Below are positions 18,036 through 28,149 of a stretch of DNA of 64,000 nucleotides, piece by piece (the first letter of the stretch is position 1; the number at the start of each line of letters is the position of its first letter). A program made the position numbers and the translations under genes. The notes under the pieces were generated by a model, which had not been told where the DNA came from, made no database searches, and was given only the letters and a program-made list of their open reading frames with translations. The stretch is from assembly GCA_033391075.1 (NCBI GenBank), contig JAWPMV010000001.1:4898001-4962000 (forward strand). The letters are read 5' to 3'. The DNA is from Bacteroidia bacterium. Lineage in GTDB: Bacteria > Bacteroidota > Bacteroidia > J057.

Positions 18036-18377
18036 ATGGAGTTTACGTTCAAAGAAGACAATAAAATAGGAGTATACGAATTGCAGGGAAATCTTATCGG
18101 AGAAAAAGATGGAATCACCATCACCGAGTCTTTCACAGAGCAACTTGACAATGGGTTGAAAAACTTTGTTATCGATTTGCAGAACCTGCAACATATCAAT
18201 AGTAGCGGTTTGGGGGTACTCATTACCCTCCTGACAAAAGCCAGAAAATCCGGAGGCGAAGTGACCTTGTCCAATCCTTCTGATTATATCAAAAACCTTT
18301 TGCTGATCACAAAACTCAATACCATCTTTCAAATCCACTCTACTAAGGAAGAAGCGATGGAAGTTTTCAGCAAATAA
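18036..18377 (+). CDS. STAS domain anti-anti-sigma factor-like protein
   Basis: This 113-residue protein is a single STAS domain. The loop LQHINSSGLGVLITLL (residues 51-66) matches the SpoIIAA phosphorylation site DSSGLGV, with Ser56/Ser57 as the phosphorylatable position. The C-terminus LLLITKLNTIFQIHSTKEEAM is typical of bacterial anti-sigma factor antagonists. Family members bind a serine kinase/anti-sigma factor when unphosphorylated. No RsbW/SpoIIAB-type kinase is visible in this window, so its partner is encoded elsewhere. It lies between the Fur-family gene and purA on the same strand. Confidence 0.9.
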   Translation: MEFTFKEDNKIGVYELQGNLIGEKDGITITESFTEQLDNGLKNFVIDLQNLQHINSSGLGVLITLLTKARKSGGEVTLSNPSDYIKNLLLITKLNTIFQIHSTKEEAMEVFSK

Positions 18378-18458
18378 GCTATGAAAAGAAAGGAATTTAG
18401 TTTTCCTTTGCGCTTTCGTTCGGGTCAAGCTTTTGGCCTTATTCACTTTTTCACATAA

Positions 18459-19748
<1,290 letters not shown>

Positions 19749-19755
19749 ATAAAAG

Positions 19756-19777
19756 CCCCGCATTAGCGGGGTTTTTT
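19756..19777 (+). terminator. Rho-independent terminator of purA
   Basis: CCCCGC and GCGGGG arms (19756-19761, 19766-19771) with loop ATTA are followed by six T. Confidence 0.95.
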
Positions 19778-20214
19778 GTTTAGGTGTTCTTAGCATCGCT
19801 GTCACCTTTAGCCACTGGTCTCACCCTGACCGAAGCGGAAGGGCCTACATCTTTACCCTCCTCTTTTCTTAGTCTTCTTTTGGGTTGGGGAAAGGAAATG
19901 AAGGAAGACTTAGGTCCCTCGACAGCGCTCGGGATTACACGGATTTGTGTGCTTACCTAAACTGTCATCCCGGCCTAAACATGAGTGCCGGGATCTCTAG
20001 CATATGGGTTTAGCTAGAGGTCCCGGACATCTTGTAGATTCCAGGATGACATGATATATGATTGAAAAGGATACAAAATCAAAACTCTTATCACCCAAAG
20101 CGAAGTGGAATTACTTACCAAAGCATCACTTCTCCAATCTTAATTCCTTGTTCCTTGTTCTTCATTAAATTCAGCTCCCTCCACGGAGCTCGGGATGACA
20201 AGGATTTGTGTGTA
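19778..20214. repeat. Intergenic repeat cluster between purA and the sulfatase gene
   Basis: This gap holds no gene. It contains a long inverted element at 19963-20051: outer arms TGTCATCCCGG and CCAGGATGACA, inner arms GCCGGGATCTCTAGC (19987-20001) and GCTAGAGGTCCCGG (20013-20026). Two partial copies of another unit, GCTCGGGAT-(g/t)-ACA followed by GGATTTGTGTG, lie near 19926-19951 and 20186-20213. Related elements occur at 51043, 54130 and 57863 in this window. Confidence 0.75.
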
Positions 20215-21675
20215 TCAATTACTAAAACCCTCCGGTCTCAACTTTCGCCATTCACTTCTTTTTCTGCGAGCCTTCTTACCTACTTCTGGCAGCACTTTCC
20301 AGCTATAGCCTTCTTCTCGAATCTCAAGAAAGCGACTCAACAACTGCTGTTGAAGGCTATCTGAAAGTTTGCGATTTACCCCAAATACATCATGCGTCTG
20401 TGAAAGATCTTCCGCCAGATTATATAACTCAAAATCCAGTAATTCGAGATTTTTTATATGTTCCATATCTGGCTTACTAAAGGGATGCGTATGCAAACTG
20501 CTATCCGGACTAGCTCCCATGATGCTAAATTCACCGATTCGCATAGCCATTTCAGGAAAGGTTCTATAGAAAAACCAGCTCAGGGGTTTCTCTCTATTCA
20601 ACTCCCCTACCATCAGCAAGGGTTTTAGACTTTTTCCTGCCAACTTATCTGCTTCAGGATGTTCTACTTCTACCAGTTCACAAATCGTTGGCATAAGATC
20701 AAGTAGACCCGCTACTTCAGATATTTCTTGCCCGGGATCAACAACTTTATCCCAACTGATAATCCCCGGAACCCTGATTCCTCCTTCATATACAAAACTC
20801 TTTCCTCCTAAGAGTTCTCCATTTGATCCTTTACGGTAAGAGCCATTATCCGAAGCGAAAAGGATAAAAGTATTCTTATCCAGTCCCATATCCTTTAAAC
20901 CGTTAAAAAGATGACCTATGGCTTGATCCATGTTCTCTATATTGGCAAGATATTCTGCGTTTTGTTGATCGTGATGATCCAGATATTTTTCCACCAGCTC
21001 GGGAGGTGATGCTACTTTTTTATGGGGTTCATGGAAAGGCAGATAAAGAAAATAAGGCCTATTGGACTCCTTTTCCCCCAACCAACTCAAGGCCTCTCTG
21101 ACCAGTATATCACAGGAATAGCCATGCTGTTCACCTACATTTTTCCCATTTCTAACAAAATTCACCGGATTCAAATGAGAAGGTTGCGCATTATTTTTTG
21201 TAGCAAAAAAATGATCAAATCCCTGATCATAAGGGGTAGGCTGTTTTTCCTCTTCATTGGGAATGAGATCACTTAAGTGCCATTTGCCGAAGAGTCCGGT
21301 TTGATACCCTTTTCTCTTAACAATCTCAGCAATTGAAACTATTTCTGATCTCAGGTGCATAGGGTGCACACCAGGCAGGTAATTGTAAATTCCAATCATA
21401 GAAGGGGATCGTCCACTCAGCAAGCCTGCCCGGGAAGGAGAGCAATTGGGTGCTGCCGCATAGAAGTCCGTAAAACGAATCCCGGAAGCAGCAAGGCTAT
21501 CCAGATTGGGGGTCAAAGCCTTTCCTCCATACACGCCCAGATCCCCATACCCAAGGTCATCCGCCAATAGAATAATAAAATTGGGACTAGTTGAGGGAGG
21601 AGTATGCTCAGGCGCTACTTTACAGGAAATAAACAGGAGTAGGCAAAACAGGAATGGGACGAATAAAGACTTCAT
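20215..21675 (-). CDS. Sulfatase (arylsulfatase family), lipoprotein
   Basis: The 486-residue protein is a type I sulfatase. The signal peptide ends in LLLFISC (lipobox Cys18). The metal-binding ILLADDLGYGDLGVYG begins near residue 35, and the catalytic motif CSPSRAG starts at Cys78, which must be converted to formylglycine. GLFGKWHLSD and FLYLPFHEPHKKV carry further active-site Lys/His, and FILFASDNGSYRKGS is the C-terminal metal motif. It should remove sulfate esters from glycans at the cell surface or in the periplasm. The formylglycine maturase is not evident here: the FGE-fold protein at 46017-47537 lacks the catalytic Cys. Confidence 0.93.
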   Translation of the reverse strand: MKSLFVPFLFCLLLFISCKVAPEHTPPSTSPNFIILLADDLGYGDLGVYGGKALTPNLDSLAASGIRFTDFYAAAPNCSPSRAGLLSGRSPSMIGIYNYLPGVHPMHLRSEIVSIAEIVKRKGYQTGLFGKWHLSDLIPNEEEKQPTPYDQGFDHFFATKNNAQPSHLNPVNFVRNGKNVGEQHGYSCDILVREALSWLGEKESNRPYFLYLPFHEPHKKVASPPELVEKYLDHHDQQNAEYLANIENMDQAIGHLFNGLKDMGLDKNTFILFASDNGSYRKGSNGELLGGKSFVYEGGIRVPGIISWDKVVDPGQEISEVAGLLDLMPTICELVEVEHPEADKLAGKSLKPLLMVGELNREKPLSWFFYRTFPEMAMRIGEFSIMGASPDSSLHTHPFSKPDMEHIKNLELLDFELYNLAEDLSQTHDVFGVNRKLSDSLQQQLLSRFLEIREEGYSWKVLPEVGKKARRKRSEWRKLRPEGFSN

Positions 21676-21686
21676 AGCGGCAATAA

Positions 21687-21719
21687 AAAAATCCGAATAT
21701 TCTTCAATATCCGGATTTT
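21687..21719 (-). terminator. Terminator of the ECF sigma operon
   Basis: On the minus strand AAAATCCGGATATT and AATATTCGGATTTT pair around a GAAG loop and run into TTTT, just after the stop codon of the PKD lipoprotein gene at 21753. Confidence 0.88.
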
Positions 21720-21752
21720 AAGGTTCATCCCCAATGGATCCCTGTTTCCATG

Positions 21753-22889
21753 TTAGGGATGAGAAACGGCGATAGAGGCTTCATCGAGCGTCAGTTCGAT
21801 GCTTTGCCCATCTTCAGCCCAAAGGGTCGCGACCGCTTCTAAGCGTAATTTTCTTGTGTTTTCTCCTCTTTCGTTTTTGTCATAAGCTTCTGATTCCAGG
21901 ATTTCAAAACGGCTCAGGCTTCGCTGGTCATTTTTATCTGATCGGTACACCTTTCCATCTTTATCCGTCCATTGAATCATAACTCGGCTGTACTGTGGGG
22001 AAGTAGGGCCTGACACCTGATTGATTTCATAGCTAAAGTTGCTATTACAACTGCCAGGATCGGTCCCTATATTTTTGCAAAGGGTTCTTTTACATCCACT
22101 TGCATCTGTTACTGTCAGACAAACTGTATAGTCTCCACTTCTGCCAAAGAAATAAGCAGGATTTCCCAAACTAGCTCCAAAACCGTCTCCAAAATCCCAT
22201 CTATGTCTTAAGGGGTATTGCCCCTCAGATTGGTCGAAGAAATTGACAAACCCAGTATTGGGGTCCCATTCATATTCAAAATCCACCTTACAGGATGCGC
22301 TGTCGAGAAAGATCTGATTGCAAATGATACTTACACAGCCATTGGAATCTACTGTCCGTAGACAAACCTCTGGAGTGAAACTGACGGGATCTACATACTC
22401 ATGTCGAGGATCTTCACTCATGCTGATTGAACCATCTCCAAAATCCCATTGACTGCTATCTACAGAGCTGGCAGGATTACTTTCAGACTCAAAGTCAACA
22501 ATGAAAATATCACTGACATCCTGGGCATTGCTGTACTCATAAGTTCCCATTTTCAGGGCTTCTTCGATATCCGGATTTTCTCCCTCAGTCAAAGCCTCAT
22601 TATTGTTGATCTCGATGCGCAGGACTTCTCCACAATCAAAGCAGGAAGGCCGCTGAAATTCTGCCCGATATACCAGGACATCTCGGTTACTGAGGGCGTG
22701 AGAGCTGGACATGTAATAGTCCTTTATACCGGCCTCTATATCCAGTTCTCCGGCTGAGGTATTTCCTCTAGCGAAAAAAACTACTTCCCCCATCATCTCC
22801 TCCGGTAGAGGGGTTTCTTCACAAGCGGCCAGCACCATAAAGCAGGCGAGTGAAAGAAGTATATGATATATATGATTCTTCATGCTCAA
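21753..22889 (-). CDS. PKD-domain lipoprotein
   Basis: The 378-residue protein has a signal peptide with lipobox MVLAAC (Cys near residue 23). After an N-terminal domain of about 125 residues (with a CFDCGEVLRIEI segment) come two Cys-bearing PKD-like modules: WDFGDGSISMSEDPRHEYV with EVCLRTVDSNGC, and WDFGDGFGASLGNPAYFF with TVCLTVTDASGC. A C-terminal beta domain follows. These modules are of the same four-Cys type as in the 998-residue protein at 24935-27931. It is the last gene of the ECF sigma operon, two bases after the barrel gene, and probably sits in the outer membrane facing outside or the periplasm. Function unknown; a ligand-binding or signalling role is inference. Confidence 0.82.
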   Translation of the reverse strand: MSMKNHIYHILLSLACFMVLAACEETPLPEEMMGEVVFFARGNTSAGELDIEAGIKDYYMSSSHALSNRDVLVYRAEFQRPSCFDCGEVLRIEINNNEALTEGENPDIEEALKMGTYEYSNAQDVSDIFIVDFESESNPASSVDSSQWDFGDGSISMSEDPRHEYVDPVSFTPEVCLRTVDSNGCVSIICNQIFLDSASCKVDFEYEWDPNTGFVNFFDQSEGQYPLRHRWDFGDGFGASLGNPAYFFGRSGDYTVCLTVTDASGCKRTLCKNIGTDPGSCNSNFSYEINQVSGPTSPQYSRVMIQWTDKDGKVYRSDKNDQRSLSRFEILESEAYDKNERGENTRKLRLEAVATLWAEDGQSIELTLDEASIAVSHP

Positions 22890-22891
22890 GC

Positions 22892-24199
22892 TTAATTGAG
22901 GAAGTGGTAGCGTAAAATGATCCGTGCGTTCAGATTGCGGTCAAAACTATTGATTCGATAGAATGCATTGTCCCTGACATCTTTCAATCCGTATTGAGTT
23001 TCCAAACCGATTTGCAAACCCTCACTCAAATGATAGAAGTAGCCCAATTGTAATCCATAATCTAAGTCCGAGAATCCTTGTTTGTACCCCCAGGCACGAT
23101 TTACAGGTCCGGGAGTGCTTTCGAAAGGATTGGATTCGAAGCGGGATACTTCTGATTGTACATTGATGAGGTAGCGGAAATAAGCTCCTCCTACTATTTT
23201 ACTTCTTGGTCCCGTATACCAGGCCAGCTGCAGAGGTATTTCGGCTTGATGTAAAGACAAGGCTTTAATATTGATTCCCTCTACCTGTGCACCAAAACTG
23301 AAGTCTGTACTAAGGAAGGTCGAATCTCCAGTCAATGCTGGCATTTGGGTATACCGCAATCCTGAAATGAATTCAAGTTGTGCGTTGAAACGCCTGCGAT
23401 AACTGATTCCTATGACAGGGCTCATCCCCAGGCTTTGGCCGGAGGAAGTCGGATCTTTGATTCCTTTATTGAGGGCAAAACCCAAATCCAAGCCCCATTG
23501 ATGTTTGGAACGGGCTGCCCTGCTTAGATAGCGGAAAGAAGGATTTGATTGGTCTTGCTCTTCCAGCTCAAAGGCTCTTTCGTTCAATACCCGGGCTTTA
23601 TATTCACTCTTTTGTTCCTTCTTCTTAAGGTCCAGTCCTACTCCTCGATCTTCCCTTGCCGCTAGCAGTTCTGATTGTTCTAACTCCAGCAAATCCAGCA
23701 CCCGATTTGTAGGGTTCGGATTTGTTTCTTCTGTTTCGATAAAACTTTTCTCGCTTCCTGAGTTAGCTGGCTGGGTTTTGCTTAATAGGGAGTTAGCCTT
23801 AGAAGTTTCTACGCGATTTATGGGAAAAGAAGCCGCAGGAAGTGCAGGCTCCCTTTCGATTTTTTCCACTTCTACTTCCACTGGCTCATTCCCTCTACCC
23901 TTATCGAGCAAGGCATTTTCAGGCGACTCCTTCTCATTCGCATCAACTTCAAAAGTAGAAGCAATTTCTGTATTAGGCTTTAACTTCTTAGCTGTATCCC
24001 TTGAGAAATAATACCCAAGGGTCGAGCCGGTGATGAGCAAGCCAATTAAGAGAAAGAGCCAGAGAAAACGTCTTCTCTTTCTTCCGCCCTGTGCTTCAAT
24101 CAGATCAGCTGCTGCCGACCAGTATTCCTCCTTCATAGGATACTGCCGATCGGCCAAGCTCTCTTTAAAGAAGCTATCTATGGGATGCTTTTCTTTCAT
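22892..24199 (-). CDS. Membrane-anchored protein with C-terminal outer-membrane beta-barrel-like domain; putative anti-sigma factor
   Basis: This 435-residue protein overlaps the sigma factor gene by four bases (ATGA). Residues 1-40 are a short cytoplasmic segment (DSFFKESLADRQYPM, EEYWSAAADLIEAQGG) like those of Bacteroidota anti-sigma-type proteins. A basic KRRR and one transmembrane helix follow (about 45-64). Residues 65-220 are a polar, Glu/Lys-rich linker. Residues 225-435 have alternating strands (WGLDLGFALNKGI, AQLEFISGLRYTQ, YGLQLGYFYHLSEGLQIGLETQYGLKD, ARIILRYHFLN) typical of porin-like barrels with a terminal Phe/Leu strand. The gene order sigma factor, this protein, PKD lipoprotein suggests it controls the sigma factor. 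An inner-membrane helix fused to a barrel domain is unusual. Confidence 0.75.
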   Translation of the reverse strand: MKEKHPIDSFFKESLADRQYPMKEEYWSAAADLIEAQGGRKRRRFLWLFLLIGLLITGSTLGYYFSRDTAKKLKPNTEIASTFEVDANEKESPENALLDKGRGNEPVEVEVEKIEREPALPAASFPINRVETSKANSLLSKTQPANSGSEKSFIETEETNPNPTNRVLDLLELEQSELLAAREDRGVGLDLKKKEQKSEYKARVLNERAFELEEQDQSNPSFRYLSRAARSKHQWGLDLGFALNKGIKDPTSSGQSLGMSPVIGISYRRRFNAQLEFISGLRYTQMPALTGDSTFLSTDFSFGAQVEGINIKALSLHQAEIPLQLAWYTGPRSKIVGGAYFRYLINVQSEVSRFESNPFESTPGPVNRAWGYKQGFSDLDYGLQLGYFYHLSEGLQIGLETQYGLKDVRDNAFYRINSFDRNLNARIILRYHFLN

Positions 24200-24771
24200 A
24201 GCATGTCTGCCTTTTGATTAATTAGTCCTTCCCGTATGAGTTTTTGTTTTAGCTCTTTCCGGGCAAAGGACACGTGCCATTTGGAGGTCCCAACTGAGAT
24301 CCCCAACAAATCGCCTATCTCCTGATGGCTATAACCATCTATCGCAAACAGATTGAAAACCTGCTTGCTCATAGGCGGGAGTTCCTGAATCATTTTTTCT
24401 ATTGCTTCAGCTTCCAGCTGGAGTTCTGCCTGATTGATCTCAAAGGCTGCTTCTTTCTGATCATCCATTCCATACTCCCAACCGGCTTGTATATGCGTTT
24501 TATAGCTTTTTTCTTTTCGAAATCGGTCAATGGCTGTATTGATAGCGATCCGGCGGATCCAAGCCAGGAATGGGGTGGAAGCATTTCGCTTGTGGTAATT
24601 GTTCAAAATCTTGAGAAAGGCCTCATTGAGAGCGGCAACCGCCTCTGATTCATTCCGAAAATATCGCATGCAAATCCCCATCAAAGCAGGAAAGCACATG
24701 CGATATAATTGCTCTTGTGCTCTCCTGTCTCCGCGCTTGCAGGCTTTTAATAATTTCGGATCAGGATTCAT
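24196..24771 (-). CDS. ECF-type RNA polymerase sigma factor
   Basis: The 191-residue protein has the two conserved sigma-70 regions of ECF factors: region 2 in residues 20-90 (EQLYRMCFPALMGICMRYF, FLAWIRRIAINTAIDRFRK) and region 4 in residues 125-180 (LPPMSKQVFNLFAIDGYSHQEIGDLL, then ISVGTSKWHVSFARKELKQKL). It should direct RNA polymerase to a small set of promoters, likely including its own. It is the first gene of an operon with the membrane-barrel protein and the PKD lipoprotein. The large PKD protein gene upstream is separated by a terminator, so it is at most a regulon member. Confidence 0.94.
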   Translation of the reverse strand: MNPDPKLLKACKRGDRRAQEQLYRMCFPALMGICMRYFRNESEAVAALNEAFLKILNNYHKRNASTPFLAWIRRIAINTAIDRFRKEKSYKTHIQAGWEYGMDDQKEAAFEINQAELQLEAEAIEKMIQELPPMSKQVFNLFAIDGYSHQEIGDLLGISVGTSKWHVSFARKELKQKLIREGLINQKADML

Positions 24772-24851
24772 TAATATGTCAAAACTTCCTTTTAAGCTAG
24801 ACTTTTTTCGAAAGCTTTTCCCCTATTTAATAAACAGAAAAGCTAAAAATT

Positions 24852-24887
24852 AAAAAAAGGATTAGACGGGATTACTCCCGCCTAACC
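24852..24887 (-). terminator. Rho-independent terminator of the seven-PKD protein gene
   Basis: On the minus strand GGTTAGGCGGGA pairs with TCCCGTCTAATCC (one bulge) and is followed by seven T. It lies about 50 bases past the stop codon at 24935. Confidence 0.85.
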
Positions 24888-24934
24888 TCAAGGCTACAAA
24901 TATGATTTGTTAATCATTCTACTTACTTTACTTT

Positions 24935-27931
24935 TTATCTCTTGATGATGAGTCTGTTCATACTTTCGCCATCTGCCTCTATCCTCAATAAATAGGTGCC
25001 ATCGAGTAATCCATTCAGGTCAAGTTCGATTCTTCTTTCTCCAATCACCTGCTCGATGTCTCGCTCGACCAATCTCTGTCCAACTAAAGTCGTAATCGAT
25101 ATTTTGATATCCTTCTGACTTTCCATTTTCAGTTCAAGATTGAGATTCCCTTCCGTCGGGTTCGGATAGACATTGAGTAATTCGCCAAAGCTGAATTGAG
25201 GAATACTAGTTGCACCTACTGCCAGCACTTCTGCTTCAAGCACCTGGAAGTCGGCTTCTTCAAATCTGGCATTTTGTGAAGTCAGATCTACCACCCATTT
25301 CTCTGAAAGCTTACCCGCGATTTCGACATAAATGTGATAGGTACCCAGAGCCAGATTCTTAAATTCGTAGTTTCCATCAGTACCGCTTACTGCATGAATC
25401 ACAGCATCTTCCTGTGCAGTCATTAAGAGGATAGAAACTCCTGGCATGCCTTCAAGATTCTTATTGGCTCCCTGACTAATCAATCCTCCGATAAATCCTG
25501 GTCCTCCTGGATTATTACCCGGGATCAATGAGACAGGAGGTAGAAAGAGGTTTTGATTGGTTACCACTACACTGCTTGCATTGTTCCATTGCATCACATC
25601 TCCCAGGTAAGTTGGCATATAGTTTTGGTAGAAAGGAGATGCTGGTAATAAGGCTGATTTCACCAGATAAGTTCCCGGTTGTACATTGAAAAAGGTGAAG
25701 AAACTCTGGCTGAGATAGGTGGAATCCACGGCTGTTAAGGTTCCGCCAGTTGTAGTAGTATCATGTCTGATCAGGTAGACGACTCCATTGTTGATCAGTT
25801 GACTGTCGGCAAAGACAGCTCCACTCACATGGAATCCGGAGTTTGGATTAGTAGTACCAATCACATGGCAAGTAGTAGCGGCACACTGACTACTGCTATC
25901 TATTACAGTCAGGCAGACCAGATATGGGCCCGGGCCTGAAAAGCTATGTTGAGGATTTGGCTGGTTGGTAGTAGTACTGTCTCCGAAATCCCAGAAGAAA
26001 TTCAAACCGGCATTGCCTCCCGGAATACCGGATGCACTCGTCAATTCAATAAAATCGAAGCTTCCGTTTCCGAGGTCCTGGTAGGTGAAGTCAGACACAA
26101 TTGCACACTGTCCGGGACCATTGCCTGTATTGCCTACATATACGCTGTCGCAGAAAGTAGCATTGCAATTGATCAAGCTATCTGTAACACTCAGACATAC
26201 ATAATAAACACCAGGATTTGCATAGGTATGCACGGGTGCAGCATTATTATCGGTATTGCCATCTCCGAAGTCCCAGCTATAGGTCAGGTTGGGAGAAGGA
26301 CAGAGGCTGTTGAAAGCGACTACTCCGGAACCGGTATTATGGGCGGAGAATGCAGCATCGCAGCCAAAGATTGTTGAATCCGGGATGGGGAAAACCATCT
26401 TGCAAATGGTATCCGCACAATTTGCAGAATTGATGCTCAGGCAAACCCAAAAACTATCGGGAGGCGTTTGATAGCTATGAACGGGATTCAAAGCATTGGA
26501 AGTAGTTCCATCACCTAAGTCCCAGAAGCTGCTGAAGTTTTGTCCCGTCGCAGTGCCGTCATAAGAAAGGTTAAGGAACTGAATGTTGCCATTGGGAAGA
26601 GGCAGGAAGTCGAAGTCCGCAAAACAATTGTTGTTTCCTGTTCCTCCTCCTACAGAAATTTGAGAACAAAATACGTCCTGACAACCGTTGTTGTCACTTA
26701 CGTATAGACATACATCATACAAACCGGGACCCGGGAATGTGTATTGAGGATTCGGTCCGGTAGCACTATCTCCTGTACCGAAAGTCCAGAAGAAGTTGGT
26801 GCCTCCTGTACTATCTGAATAGAATTGGTATTGGTTGTTTCCAAGGTCCTGCTCAAAGAATAAGGCGTAGCAGCTCCTGCCACCGACAGTAATGACCTGA
26901 CAGATTGTATCGACGCAATTGCTGGCAGAATCTTCAACGCTAAGGCAAATGGTGTAAGTACCTACCTGATAGGAGTTGTTGGCATTAGGTCCGGTAGCAA
27001 TAGTCCCATCTCCCAGATCCCAGGTATAGATAGCTGTGTTTGATTGATGGAAAGCAGAGAATGCGAATCCTCCGGCTGGTGTTGGAAAAATATTGAAGCC
27101 CGCAGTACATGTATTATTGTTCCCCAAAGTCAATGTGCTGCAGTAAGTATCGGTGCAAGCCCCTGTCGAAGTTGAATCTATAATGGTTAGACAAACCTGG
27201 TAGACACCTGCTGTCAAAGTAACTACCGGATTTTGTTGGTTGGAAGTCATTCCATTTCCAAAGTCCCAGCTATACAAAGCATTGGGTCCTGCAAATGAGC
27301 TATCTAAAAACTGATAAGTATCTCCCTGAAGGTTGAAATAGGCATACCCGGCAGCACAATTCCCTGAATTGTTTCCGATCCTTACAACATCACAAAAGAA
27401 ATCTGAACAACCCGCTGTACTATCGATGACAGCCAAACAAACCGTATAAACTCCTGGAGAGTTGTAGGTATGCGAGGGATTGGGATCAGAGGATGTCCCT
27501 CCATCGCCAAAGTCCCAGGAGTAATTCAGATTACCTTGTCCGAAAGAATTGAAATTTATGCTTGTCGTTCCGGGTGTTGATTGGTAGGCGAAGGCGGCTA
27601 CACAATTCCCCAGTCCCGTGCTGCAATCGATGTCTACTGTATAAGTGAGCTGATTAGGATTTACGGCTATCGTATCCGAGGAACAAGGACTCGAGACGAT
27701 GATCAACTGGGCATTGTAAAGAAGAACGGTGTCCTCATAAAAGCCCAATGAATCTGTATAGGTAGTTATAGAGTAATTCGGATTACCAATGGCTTCCAGG
27801 TTGATTGGAATTCCCGGCAAGGGGAAGCCATTTTGGCTCGCGTTTCCTGATATAATAGCAGCTTGTTGGGCGAATAGCCCTCCCGGCCACATCAGGGCAT
27901 ATATAAAAAGAGTTAACAGGTACTTTTTCAT
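24935..27931 (-). CDS. Exported protein with seven four-Cys PKD repeats and T9SS sorting domain
   Basis: The 998-residue protein has a signal peptide (1-21, ending LFAQ) and an N-terminal carboxypeptidase-regulatory-like domain (ISGNASQNGFPLPGIPINLE). Seven PKD-like repeats follow (about residues 110-700), each with a WDFGDG-type turn, a Y-x-VCL strand and four Cys in fixed positions, which suggests two disulfides per repeat. Two more regulatory-like beta domains follow (about 710-900; GTYLVKSALLP, DGNYEFKNLALGTYHIYVE). The C-terminus (LNVYPNPTEGNLNLEL to RLIIKR) is a type A T9SS sorting domain, so the protein is likely surface-attached or secreted. It may act as an adhesin or glycan-binding protein. 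The ECF sigma operon with a related PKD lipoprotein lies downstream. Confidence 0.9.
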   Translation of the reverse strand: MKKYLLTLFIYALMWPGGLFAQQAAIISGNASQNGFPLPGIPINLEAIGNPNYSITTYTDSLGFYEDTVLLYNAQLIIVSSPCSSDTIAVNPNQLTYTVDIDCSTGLGNCVAAFAYQSTPGTTSINFNSFGQGNLNYSWDFGDGGTSSDPNPSHTYNSPGVYTVCLAVIDSTAGCSDFFCDVVRIGNNSGNCAAGYAYFNLQGDTYQFLDSSFAGPNALYSWDFGNGMTSNQQNPVVTLTAGVYQVCLTIIDSTSTGACTDTYCSTLTLGNNNTCTAGFNIFPTPAGGFAFSAFHQSNTAIYTWDLGDGTIATGPNANNSYQVGTYTICLSVEDSASNCVDTICQVITVGGRSCYALFFEQDLGNNQYQFYSDSTGGTNFFWTFGTGDSATGPNPQYTFPGPGLYDVCLYVSDNNGCQDVFCSQISVGGGTGNNNCFADFDFLPLPNGNIQFLNLSYDGTATGQNFSSFWDLGDGTTSNALNPVHSYQTPPDSFWVCLSINSANCADTICKMVFPIPDSTIFGCDAAFSAHNTGSGVVAFNSLCPSPNLTYSWDFGDGNTDNNAAPVHTYANPGVYYVCLSVTDSLINCNATFCDSVYVGNTGNGPGQCAIVSDFTYQDLGNGSFDFIELTSASGIPGGNAGLNFFWDFGDSTTTNQPNPQHSFSGPGPYLVCLTVIDSSSQCAATTCHVIGTTNPNSGFHVSGAVFADSQLINNGVVYLIRHDTTTTGGTLTAVDSTYLSQSFFTFFNVQPGTYLVKSALLPASPFYQNYMPTYLGDVMQWNNASSVVVTNQNLFLPPVSLIPGNNPGGPGFIGGLISQGANKNLEGMPGVSILLMTAQEDAVIHAVSGTDGNYEFKNLALGTYHIYVEIAGKLSEKWVVDLTSQNARFEEADFQVLEAEVLAVGATSIPQFSFGELLNVYPNPTEGNLNLELKMESQKDIKISITTLVGQRLVERDIEQVIGERRIELDLNGLLDGTYLLRIEADGESMNRLIIKR

Positions 27932-27933
27932 TA

Positions 27934-27978
27934 GATAGGAGTCTTAATAAAGGTTTATTTCCGCGCGTTACTCCTATC
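27934..27978 (-). promoter_or_regulatory. 9-bp inverted repeat in the leader of the seven-PKD protein gene
   Basis: GATAGGAGT (27934-27942) and ACTCCTATC (27970-27978) are perfect inverted copies separated by 27 bases, the inner arm ending two bases before the start codon at 27931. It could be an operator or a leader hairpin covering the ribosome-binding region. Confidence 0.45.
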
Positions 27979-28076
27979 ACGTAACTGCTAGCTCTAAAGG
28001 TTGGGTCAATTTGAAAAAAATATAAAAAAAGCTTTCGCTCAGATTCTCAATATTTCAACAAAAAGGCAGGCTTTTT

Positions 28077-28148
28077 ATGAATTTGCAGGTCAAATGGATA
28101 GAATTTAAGCGAAGTGTTCAAAAACAACGAGCAACTGATCTATTTTGA
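28077..28148 (+). CDS. Candidate 23-codon small ORF directly before a strong terminator
   Basis: In the 351-base gap between the divergent PKD and subtilisin genes, a frame of 23 codons begins MNLQVKWIEFKRSVQ and ends two bases before a perfect 15-bp terminator hairpin. The peptide is basic with no recognisable motif. A dedicated terminator with no other upstream gene on this strand implies a short transcript here, either a small mRNA or a non-coding RNA. The rest of the gap is AT-rich with no further feature that I can support. Confidence 0.35.
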   Translation: MNLQVKWIEFKRSVQKQRATDLF

Positions 28149-28149
28149 C

